Assembly: GCF_048564905.1 (NCBI RefSeq) | Contig: NC_132996.1 | Coordinates: 50,194,501 to 50,258,500, forward strand | DNA: 64,000 bases | Direction of reading: 5' to 3' | Source: Vicugna pacos | Taxonomy: Eukaryota > Chordata > Mammalia > Artiodactyla > Camelidae | Shown: positions 34,601 to 46,600 of the stretch, in pieces | Numbering within the stretch: the first letter of the stretch is position 1 | Layout of the letters: each line of letters opens with the position of its first letter | Made by a program: the position numbers and the translations under genes | The notes under the pieces: model-generated | Databases searched by the model: none | The model's input: the letters and a program-made list of their open reading frames with translations, nothing else | What the model was told of the DNA's origin: nothing

Positions 34601-37600
34601 AAAACAGCTTTTGCATTTTGGCCTTTCATCAAACCACCCCTGCTGCCTGCAGCTCAGCATAAGCAAGCGGATCACTGGCCTTCCTGTTTTATTTACTTAT
34701 TAGTGTATATATTATTATTTTAGTTCATCAGCACCACTCAAAATTACCACTGCAGTGCTCCATGCTCTTTATATTTATTTCTCAACCTGGAGTTCCTCTA
34801 TCAGCTCTAGCCTTCAAAGTCCTTTTTTAAACATCTTTGTTAAATTATAATTCACATACCATACCATCCACTCATTTAAAGTGCACAATTCAGTGGTTTT
34901 GTAGAGTTATGAAACCATGACCACAATCTAATTTTAGAATATTTTCATCATCCAAAAAGAAACCCTTTATCAGTCATTTCCCACACCCAACCCTAGACAA
35001 CTGCTGTTCTACTTTCTCTATGGATTTGCCCTTTTTTGGACATTTCATGAAAAAGGAATCATATAATATTTGACCTTTTGTGACTAGCTTCTTTCATTTA
35101 GCATAATGTTTTCAAGGTTTATCTATGGTGTTTCATGTATCAGTACTTCATTTCTTTTTATTCCCTAATATGGATAAACCACATTTTGTGTGTCCATTCA
35201 TCAGCTGTGGGTTTTGGGTTTTTTTCCTTTTTCTGGCTATTGTGAATAATGCTGCTATCAACATTCATATACAGGTATTTGAGTGGAAGGTTTTTAAAAA
35301 TTTACTTCTCTAGAAAGTAGAATTCAGAAGTGGAATTCCTTGGTCATGTGATAACTCCATGCCTAACATTTTAAGGAATGGCCAAACTATTTTCCAAAGT
35401 GACTATACCATTTTACATTCTCTCCAGAAACATACAAGGGGTCCAGTTTATCATCACACCTGCTAGCTCGTTACTATCTGTATTTTTTATAGCCATCCTA
35501 GTAGATGTGAGATTGTAATTATCTACTGAAGTTGCATTGATCAAATGACTAATGTTGAATGGCCTTTCATGTGCTTGTGGACAATTTTTATATCTTCTTT
35601 GAACAAGTGGAGCCCTCTCTGACTTTTTAAATTAGGTTATTTGTCTTTTTATTATTGAGTTGTAAGAGTTCTTTGTGTATTGTGGATACAAATCTCTAGT
35701 AAACATATAATTTTTTAAACAGTGTTTCCCATTCTGTAGGTTATGTTTCTACTTTCTTTTTTTTTAATTCTTATTTTTTAACGAAGTGTGAGTTTACTCT
35801 TTCCACTTTTTGATGGCATCAATTGCAGCACAAGTTTTAAATTTCAATGAAGTCCAATTTATTTTTTGTTTTGTCACTTGTAAGGTCATGAAGATAATTT
35901 TTGTATGTGGTGTGAAATAGGGATCCAACTTTATTCCTATGTGTTCAGTTATCCTATCCAGTTGTTCCAGCACTATTTATTAACAAGTTTATTCATTCTT
36001 TCCCCACTGAATGGTTTTGGCACCCTTGTTGAAAATCATTTGGCTATAAATAATAAGCCAAATAAATAAGTTTTTTCTGGACTTTCATTCTGCTCTTTTG
36101 ATCTATATGTCTATACTTATGCCACCATTACACTGTCTTTAACTATAGCTTTGTGGTAAAGTTTTGAAATTTCAGAAATGTTAGTCTTCCAACTTTTGTT
36201 ATTTGTTTTCAGGACTATTTTGGCTATTCTGGATCTCTTGCATTTCCATATGAATTTTAGGAAGTTTGTCAGTTTCTGCAAAAATAATGCAGCTAAAATT
36301 TTTATAGGGGTTGTGCTGATTCTGTAGATCAGTTTGGGGAGGATTGCCTTCTTTACAACATTGAGTCTTATACAGATGGCCAGTAGGCACATGAAAAAAT
36401 GCACAGTATCACTAATTACCAGAGAAACGCAAATCAAAACTACAATGAGATATCACCTCACACCAGTCAGAATGGCCATCATTAAAATGTCCACAAATGA
36501 TAAGTGCTGGAGAGTGTGGAGAACAGGGAACCCTCCTACAACACTGAGTCTTCGATCGATGAACATAGGACGTTTTTGCACTTATCTAGACCTTTAATTC
36601 TTTCCACAGTGTTTATAGGTGTCAGAGTATAAACTTTGCACTTTTGTTAAATTTATTCCTAAATAGTTTCTTCATTTTGATGATATTATAAATGGAATTT
36701 TATTTCTAAATTCATTTTTGGATGGCTCATTGCAAGTATATAGAAATACAGTTGATTTTCATGTCTTGTACTCTACAAACTTACTGAATTTATTTATTAT
36801 AATAGTTTTTTAGTGGATCCCTTGGGATTTTCTGTATACAAGATCATTTTATCTGCAAATAGAAATACTTTTATTTCTTCAGTCATCCTTAGGCGGGAAG
36901 CATCTTTTTTTTACTTTCAAGTATGATGTTAGCTGTGGTTTTTTTATAGATGCCCTTTATCAGATTGAAGAAATTCCCTTCTCTTGTTAGGTTGTTGAGT
37001 GTTTTTATCATAAAAGTGTTTACATTCATTTATGAAATTTTGCCAAATGCTTCTTTTTTTGTACCTGTTGAGATGATCCTGAAGTTTTCCCCTTTATTAT
37101 ATCAATATGGTGATTAATTAAGTTTCAGATGTTAAACTAAGCATGCATTCCTAGGATAAAACCCATTTGGTCGTGGTGTATAGTTCTTTGTATGTGTTGG
37201 TGGATTTGCTCATATTTTGCTGAAGATATTTGTGTTTATATTCATAAGGGAAGCTGGTCTATAGTTTTTTCATTATGTTTTCGTCTGGTTTAGGTATTGG
37301 AATAATTCTGGCCTCAAATGAATTGGGAAGTGTTTCCTCTTATTTTTTGGAATTTATAATGGATTGGTATTAATTATTATTTAACTGTTGGTAGAACCCA
37401 CCTATGAACCCATTTGGGCTTGTGCTTATCTTTGTGGGATGCTTTTTAATTTCTTCTTTTGTTATTGGTCTGTTCACATGTTCTGTTTCTCCTTGAGCTC
37501 TTTTTGGTAGTTTGTGTCTTTCTAGGAATTTGTCCATTTCATCTAAGTTACTTGTTAGCATACAGTTTTTCATATTATTATTTTAGGAATCCTTTTTATT

Positions 37601-40600
37601 TCTGTAGTTTCTATTGCTGTTTTAAAGTATTTTGGTGTGGGATGGGGGTTTTTGTTTTCCACATCCAATTGACTTTTCTTCTAGGAATTCACAACTTCAG
37701 TGGCTGACCCTTCCTTATCTTCCATCACTTTTATGTGTCTATTCTGTTTAAAATCTTTGTGCTACTTAAGTGGAACTGGGGGTAAGTGTAGGTCGATGGA
37801 AATTCTGTCTGATTGTCATCCAGATGTAACTCTCATCACTTTGATTCTTGGAAATTAACAGTCTTTCTTTAATTTCTTACTGTGGTTTTTCATTGTTTCA
37901 AATTATTTGATGGCAAAAATAATCAAGTCTTTTTAAACTGTTCAGATTTTACTCGAAACAAGTAAATGTTTAATTGTTTCTATTACTAATTTGCATTTGC
38001 TTGATCTAGTTTCAGAAGCCCTAAAGGTGGCGACTACTAGCCAGACTGCCAATACTGGTGGTACTGCTACTACTTCCTCCACCACTGGGGGTGCAGTGAA
38101 GCAAGAACCTCTCCACTTGACTTCATCTGCAGTAAATACCCTGGAAAATATCAACTCTACAGAACCCTCAAAGCCTGTCGAACTCGATGGTCTTCCTTCA
38201 GACCAGGTTGCAAAAGGACAGGATACTGTTGCCATAGAAGGTTTCACAGATGAGGAGAACACAGAAAGTGGGGGAGAAGGCCAATACAGAGAGCGTGATG
38301 AATTTGTGGTAAAGATAGAAGACATAGAGACTTTTAAGGTGATGTGAATGTTCACAGGTATTAAAGGTCATAGTTGTGTGGGCATGCCCTATGATAGCCT
38401 TCATGATGACTTTTAATAGCATGCATCTAGCTTGAATTGCAAAAAGTTGTATTTTTATAATTATTCTAAGTTATCATAATTGTTAAGTAATAAAATCAAA
38501 CTAGTAAATGCCAGATATTTTGAAAAAGAAAATAGCTTAAAATAATTTTAACTTGTGTCTGAGTTTTAGGTATTTCTGACTGGTCAGTATGTTGCGTTTA
38601 GGTACTAGTATTTGGAACAGTTTTGAAATGTTAATTTTTTCCCAAGTCATTGTATTATTAGGAGTTTGGAGAAAATGATTATTTATCTAATTTAAAATTT
38701 TAAAGAAAATAACAGGAATATAGAACAGAATAGAATTAGACTTATTTTCATAATTTCAAACTGTAGAACAGTGAGTAGAATGTTATAATTTCATACAAGA
38801 AAATTTAAGCTATGTTTAAGAAAACCTACTTTAAATTGAGGTGGCAAGGAATGGCATTTAAAAATACAGTGAAGAGTATAACATTTAAATTATCCATATT
38901 CCTTCCATTCAAAATTAAATATTAATATTTTAGTATATTTGTTTCTGGTCTTTTTGAATATGTACATACTATTATAAAATTGCATAAATAATGTATAGCA
39001 GTATCATTAGAGGAGAACTTTCCAATAGCTATACAAAAGGATAATGGGTTACCTTTGCTTGTTTGTGCCCTTTATTTCTAGAAGAATTTAAGCAGAGGCT
39101 GAATAGCCAACTTATAAGAATCATGCAAAAGTTCAGCTAGGTAAAAGACAAAAATGTTTGAGCTAGATAAGTCTTTAAGATTCCTTTTAGCTCTTAAGAT
39201 TCTATAAATCTAGAATATGTTGCTAGTTTTTATCAATTAATTAATTCTGCTTATTACAGGAGGCTTTAAAAACAGGAAAAGAACCCCCAGCTATTTGGAA
39301 AGTACAAAAAGCTTTATTACAGAAATTTGTTCCTGAAATTCGAGATGGGCAAAGAGAATTTGCGGCTACAAATAGTGTGAGTAAAAAGCGTATTTACATT
39401 AACCTTCCTGTTTTTTTTTTTTATAGTGATCCTGGGTAAAATACAGAATGATTTAAATTTATTTTATATTGAACATTTCTGATATAAAATAGCATAAAAT
39501 TTGAACTACAGAGTATGTGATACTCTTGATTTTAAAATAAAATCAGTGTCTAAATACAAGATACTTAAATTGTTTAGTCTTTTTTTTTTTGATAAAGGAA
39601 AGGAATTAATGTTAGTCTGTGAAGAATTCAGATGGACTCAAAGGCTCTTAAATTGATTATTCTGCCAGTCAAATATGCTGATATACCAGAAGACTTACAG
39701 AAGTTATTCTTTCATACTTAAGTAGTTGTTCAATGGCATCGAGTAAGTAAGCGTCTGATGATTAGCCAGATAAGACTGCATCTGTGTAGGGGCGTGCAGT
39801 TAAGAATGAGGTCAAGGGGGAGGGGTATAACTTAGTGCTAGAGCACATGCTTAGCATGCACAAGGTCCTAAGTTCAATCCCCAGTACCTCCATTAAGAAA
39901 TAAATAAATAAATAAACCTAATTACCCCCTCCCCATCCCCCCAAAATAAAAAAAAAAAAAAAAGAATGAGGCTGGGATCACTTTCATTGAGGGTACAATT
40001 AGCCTGGCCAGAGCTACATTTTGAAAAACTTGAAAGATGACTGTGTGATACTCTATCAAGCCAATAAAGTAATGTTTTATGTACAGAATGTACAATTATA
40101 TAATTCAGAGTGTTTCTTTCCTTAGTACCTTGGATATTTTGGAGACGCAAAGAGTAAATACAAAAGGATATATGTGAAGTTCATTGAAAACACAAACAAA
40201 AAGGAGTATGTCAGAGTGTGTTCCAAAAAGCCGAGAAATAAGCCTTCACAAACTATCAGGTATTTATTATTTTATGTAACATATTTGTAGTAGTTATTGG
40301 AAGGTTTATTATTGGTGATATCTTTACAAAGAATTATATCAATTAAAGAGACTGATTTTTCTTTTTCATTATATACATAGTCTGAAAATTCAGTGCCTGA
40401 TGTAATAGGTGACTCCTTTTGAAGCAATGAGACAGGAACTCTAAAGCCCCAGCTATCATGGTGGGATGGGTACCCTTTTCTTTCCTGAAATCCTTTTGGT
40501 GTCACCCTAGCACAGGGAAGAAAACTGGATTCAGATTTTAAAAGTCTGAGTCTGTCTTTTTGTGACCTAGATTAAGATAACCTTTCTGAAGCCACTTTTT

Positions 40601-43600
40601 AAATTCATAAAATGAAAACAATAATGGAATGTCAAGTTTAAAATGAAATAAATTTTGAGAGAAAACTATAAGACCTGTACGTTAGCAAGGCAAGTGCACG
40701 GCAGAATTGTCATCATATGTTAACGTGACTCTGGATTGTCTGGAGTTAGAATTTGGAAGACAGCTGACCTGGCCACGGTCCCTTAGGTTCGTATGGGAGA
40801 AGGCATGTGAACCTAGAGGTTCTCAGTCTAGTGGTAGGAAGATCTAGTTTGATTAAGACTCCAAGTTACTGGAAGCAGCCCACCTTGTTTTCATGGTGGA
40901 ATTTTGTCCACTCACTCAAACCTCTAGAACTATAATATTACCGCAGATTATGTTGAGGAGCTCTAGGACAGATGCCCTGGGACTCCCCAGCCTGCGAGAG
41001 TTTCTTATGGTCTGAGCTGGATGGGGCTGCCAAGGGTTTATCATGCATTGCTTCCTGAAGCCCATTGATCGTCTGTTGTACAGCCTCATCCTCAGAAAAA
41101 TGAGTTCATGAAGGGAGGGGAGGAGTGGAGAGAGAGTGAAATAGGGATTGAATTAATAGTCCCTTAGTAACTGAATATTCAATGTCAGTGTTTAAAGAGT
41201 ATATTTCAGGAGAACTTAGGGGGAATTACCATTGGAGATGTATACGACTTGGACTTTATTTTGAAGGTATTGGTGAGGTAATTAAATAAACTTTTCATTA
41301 AATAAACTTTTCTTTACCAGTGTTTCTCAATTTTTTGTCTTATTTTAATTTGACGAGATTTCAGTGTGTTAATGAAGTCTGTTTGTAACATTGCAGAACT
41401 GTTCAGGCTAAGCCAAGCAGTAGCAGTAAAAGTTCTGATCCTCCAGCACCAAAAACTACAACCACAAAAGCCCCGTCCACGAAACCCAAAGTTAAACAGC
41501 TAAAAGTAAAGGCCGAGCCACCACCAAAGAAAAGGAAGAAATGGAAAGAAGAATTTTCATCATCCCAGTCTGATTCATCTCCTGAGATGCACTCTAGTAG
41601 TAGTGACGATGAGGGTGAGTTCTCCATGAAGTGAATACCTTGATAACTTTAGATTATCTGCATGAATGGAGAGGAGCAGTGATGCTGACAATTCAAAATG
41701 TATTTATTTTTCAGGGAATCTAGCTACCTGATTAAGTTATGCTTAGGCATAGAGTTGCCCGTGACTAAGCTAGGTAACCTGTGCCTTAGCACTCTCTTTT
41801 ATAAAAATGAGGGGGTTGAAATAGATAGCAGTTATCACACTTTTTGACGTTAGAACCCTTCTACACCAAAGAGCATTTATGTAAGCTATATATATTGATA
41901 TTTACTTTACAGAGGAATACACCATTCCATCAGACTTGTTGTGTAATATATGCAAGAAATTTCTAGCAGCTCAGTAGTTTAGATGAGAGCTTGGCAAACT
42001 GCAGCTAGTGGGCCAAATCTGACCTGCAGCTTATTCTTGTAAAGTTTTATGGGAACACTAATTCGTTCATATTTTTATACAGTTGCTTTCCCACGACAGT
42101 GGCAGATTTGAGTAGTTACTGCAGAAAGCATATGGCAGTTAAAGCCCCAAATATTTACCATCTGGCCCTTTACAGAAAAAGCTCACTGACCTTCTTCTAG
42201 TTCATACATTTGAAGGTCATTGGGAAAAGATGAAGATAATGGAAGGCTGTGTATGCCATGCTAAAACTAAGAAGCTTGGGATCCCATAACAAAAGAGAGC
42301 GCTTGGAGGGATTTAAGTGGGGGAGTGACATGGTAAAATCTGAAGTTGAGGGAGCACGTTGGAGAAATGCAAGATGTAATCTTGCGGAAGTTGAGTGGTG
42401 AATTGCGTGTTGAGGGTATGATACCCAGGATGGTTTCTGACACTACAAGTATCTTTACCTGGGACCTGATTTTAGAGATTACTTGAATAGAAATAGAATC
42501 ATAATAAAAATGTTTCTTCATTACTGAAGTTTACTTTAAATGTATTGTATTTAAATGCTACTTATGAACAGTTGTTCAGAAGTGTGTGCATCAGCATTTA
42601 AAAAGAAATTCAACGCTTTGAGTATGTGTGGAAGGCATTACACATAATTTTGCAGTCAGCATTCTTGCCTGCTGTTTAGGATGGAGAAGTTTGGGTTCTG
42701 AATCTGCACTCGATTATTTATACAGCTTCCTCAAATGACAAGCAGAATGAAAATTTTCACTGGTAACTTAATTTACCATTAGGTGTCACTAACAGGCAAG
42801 CATTTTTAGTCCTTTTTAAAAAGAAAGCAAATATTGATAGTAAACATATTTATAGGCTGGTGGTTTTCAAACTTTTTGTTTCAAGACTTCTTTATATAAA
42901 ATCTTCTAATTTATTGAGGATTCCAAAACACTTTTTTTTGTGGCCTGTATCTATGTGTATCACTAAGAACCGGTTAAAACAGACAATTTTTAAATATTTA
43001 TTTAAGATAAACCCATTACATATTAACGTAAGTTTTCCTAATCAACTGTATTTTCCTAAACCAACAGTATTTATTTAGAAGAGTAGCATTTTAATATTTG
43101 CTTCTACATTTGGTTTGTTATTCTATATTATTTTGGTTAAAGTATATGAAGAAAACACAGCCTCAAATAGATATGTAGTTGTGAAAGAAAGGAGTATTTA
43201 ATTATCTTCTCAGATAATTATGGATATTTTTCTTCAGTACTCAAAGGTTTTATTTTGTAAACTTGACAAGTAGTAGGTAGTTTTTTCAGCTTTTCATACT
43301 TGTTACATCAAAATCGATTGATTTGTCTTGCCCTTTGAAGTATCTTTCACCCATGAATGATATTACATTATTTATTGGTCAGGTGAAAATATTTGTTAGC
43401 TCATTGATGTACCTGGTCTAATTAATTTTTCCACGTTTAAAAAAATGTGGTAAAATACATATAACATAAAATTTACCACTTTTAACCTTTTTAAGTGTAT
43501 AATTCAGTAGCATTAATTACAGTCACACTGTTGCACAAATGTCACAGCTATTTCCAAAACTTTTTCATTACCCCAAACAGAAATTTTGTAACCGTTAAGC

Positions 43601-46600
43601 AGTAACTCACCATTATCCCCTTCCTCCAGCTGCTGGTAATCTCTAATCTGCTTTCTGTCTCTATGAATTTGCCTACTCTAAATATCTCATGTAAGTGTTA
43701 TGTTTGGCTTATTTCACTTACCATAATGCTTTTAAGGTTCATCCATGTTGTATAGCATATATTAGAACTTCATTTGTTTTTATGGCTGAATACTATTCCA
43801 TTATAAGTTAATCCATTGTATGTTCTTTGTTTATCTTGTTTATCTTTTTAATCTATTGATGGACACTTCAGTGGTTCCACATTTTGGCTATTGTAAATAA
43901 TGCTGCAATGAACATTGGCATACAAATAAAAATTTGTGTCCTTGTTTTTAATTCTTTATATACCAAAGAGTAGAATTGCTAAGTCATATAATTGTATATT
44001 TAGCATTTTGAAGACTTACCAAACTGTTTTCTATAGTGGTTGCACCATTTTACATTCCCACCAGCAATGCATAGGATTCCAATTTCTTCACATCCTCACC
44101 AACACTTGTGTATATATATATATTTTTATAACCATCTTAGTAGGTGTGACATGGTGTCTTACTGTGATTTTGGCTTGTGTTTTCCTAACGGCTAATGATG
44201 TTGAGTATCTTTTCATGTCTTTACTGGCTATTTGCTTATCTTCTTTGGAGAAATGTCTATTCAAATCCTTTGCCCAGGTTGTTTTTCCTTTTGTTCTTTA
44301 GTTGTAGGAGTTCTTTATATATTCTAGATATTTAACCCTTATCAAATATGTGATTTGAATATATTTTATCCCATTCTGTAGGTTGATACTTTACTTTCTT
44401 GACAATGTCTTTTGGTCCACAAAAGTTTGAAATTCTGATGAAGCCAAATTTATCTATTTTGTCTTTCATTGCTCATGTTTTTGGTGTCATGTTTAGAATC
44501 CATTGACAAATCCAAGGTCATGAAGATTTATCCCTGTATTTTCTTCTAAGAGTCTTATGGTTTTAGTTCTTACATTTACATCATACATTTTTATAGTATC
44601 AAAAAATAACATTTTTAATATTACCACTGATCCCATCAGTGAAGTCTAACTGTTGAGATGTTGTCAAGCTCACAGTGGTGGAAAGTGGTTTTCCAGAGTT
44701 CTGATTTTCACTAGAAACATCAAATTTTATCTTTGGCAACAAGTACTGTCAGTTGTTTTCCTTTCAATGACAAGTTCACTTACTAATTTTTAAGAAAATA
44801 TCTGCCAGATACCCAAGTCTAACTAGGCATAGTACGTCTCCAGTTATATTTTTCAAATAAAAATAGTATTCCATAGGGGAAAAGGTGACTGGTTCATCTT
44901 GTAATAAAAACAGTTGCATGATGCTCTTCATGGAGATCATATTTCATAGCAGAAGTGCTTTGTGTGTACCCCTCATTTCATCACACAGAATGTTAAGACA
45001 AAATTTACTCAAGAATAACGATTAATACAATTAGTAATTTTTACTACTTCATCAAGGATTGTTCTTAAGTGAAACTGGTTTTGTTTTTTTACCCCTTCAA
45101 ATGGATGGCAGTTAGATGACAGTCCTGGCAAAGTATATGGCTACTAGTAGTTTGGTGTCCCTGCTTCAATTCATGCTAAGTAAGACACCAGCAAATTTAT
45201 CCATTACTTTTACAAATGTCAACAGAGTGAAAAAAGTATATAACATCTTAATATTATTAGGAAAACAATTTGACATCAGAGACCCCCTGAGGGGTCTTTG
45301 GACCCAACTCTAAGAATTCCTGTTAAAGGCTGCGATAATAGTTATATATTTGAATGAAAAAGTCAAAATTGAGACACTTCTAATCTTACAGTTCTTACCA
45401 TTGAATTTAAGTGAACTTTTCTTGCACAGGCTGTTTACATAAAAAAACAATTTTTTTTAATGTCTTGGCTCTAGACCAGCATTATACAGTAATTTAAGTA
45501 TAGAAGTAAAAAGAAGAGATATGTATATATTAACGCATACATTAGGTGTTTTGTGGTTTCTTTGCTAATTAAATACTATAGAGAAACCATCAGTTCTGAA
45601 GTAGCCTGACCTGGCAGTATTGCCGAAACATGGCATCCTTCTGTACCCTGCTTACCAAATTGAGACTCGAGGACAGAGTATTGGATGAAGTAGAAAAGAC
45701 AGCCTTATTTCATTGCCAGACAAAGGAGGTCGCAGGGGGCTAATGCCTCCAAGACTGTGAGCCTGCTGGAGTGTTTTATAGTAAAAGTTCCAGCTTAAGG
45801 GGCAGAGCTGGTTTTCATAGAGATTGTATACAAGGTAACAAATTATCGCAGAGTTGTTCTTGTTTTTGCAGATGGCAGTGATCCCCTTCCCTCTTCTGGG
45901 TATGAAGTTTACCTCTGGCTTTGGGGCTCTCGTCATATTCTTGTACCTAGAACAAAGGATGCATAGGAAGGGGGTCTTTGGAAAAGAGCTTTAGAGAAAA
46001 CGTCTTCAGTTTAAAGTCAGACTGATAAATGCTTGTAGCCTTTTCAGCAGGCTGAGGTCTAGGATCTCCTGCTACAGGCTGAGGCCTGCAGCTTGAACAA
46101 CAGGATACAAGCAAACCACAAGGGGGCAAAAGCAACTGCAGATGTGGGTAGTTGGGGGAAGTTATGAACAAGATGCATAAAACACCCAGTTGCTGTTTCT
46201 GAGGTGCTGGGGTCAAAGGCAGGGTAGTGGGAGCAAAAGCAGGACACTGAGCATGATCCCCACAAGCAGCACCACTGGGGGGTTGGGCAGACCACCCAAG
46301 CCTCCCTCCTCTTTAGTCTACTCCTGGTCAGCAAGAGTGTGAGGAAAACCCTTTAAACCATTACACAGTTAAGTAGTTACAAACATGATTACAGGTATCA
46401 GACGGTCACTGATGATGGCAATAGGGTCCTGCTCGGTTACAACAGCAGATGCCTGGGGGAGCCAGGGGAGGTGAAACAGTTTCCTATGGGGCAGATGTTT
46501 TCAAATGCTGGGCTGGTTTTGGGCTTCAGAGTCACCTGGGAACCTCTTTAAAAATACAATATTTAAGCTCCATCACCACGGCCACCATCACCACCCCGAG

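Larger units (their letters stand above)
29289..38015 (+). other. QSER1: Intron 4 of QSER1
   Basis: An 8.7-kb intron, mostly old L2, MIR and antisense L1 (listed separately). The stretch 29289-29920 and parts of 33720-34170 and 34270-34820 show nothing I recognise. The exon 4 frame continues 27 codons into the intron before a stop at 29369-29371. Confidence 0.85.

Noticed and set aside
37942-38355. 137-codon ORF on the - strand
   Set aside because: It is a shadow of QSER1 exon 5, which is well supported on the + strand.
43936-44301. 121-codon ORF on the + strand
   Set aside because: It is the wrong strand of an antisense L1.
45947-46334. Two overlapping short ORFs on the - strand
   Set aside because: They fall inside the probable LTR, which is non-coding by nature, and show no recognisable domain.
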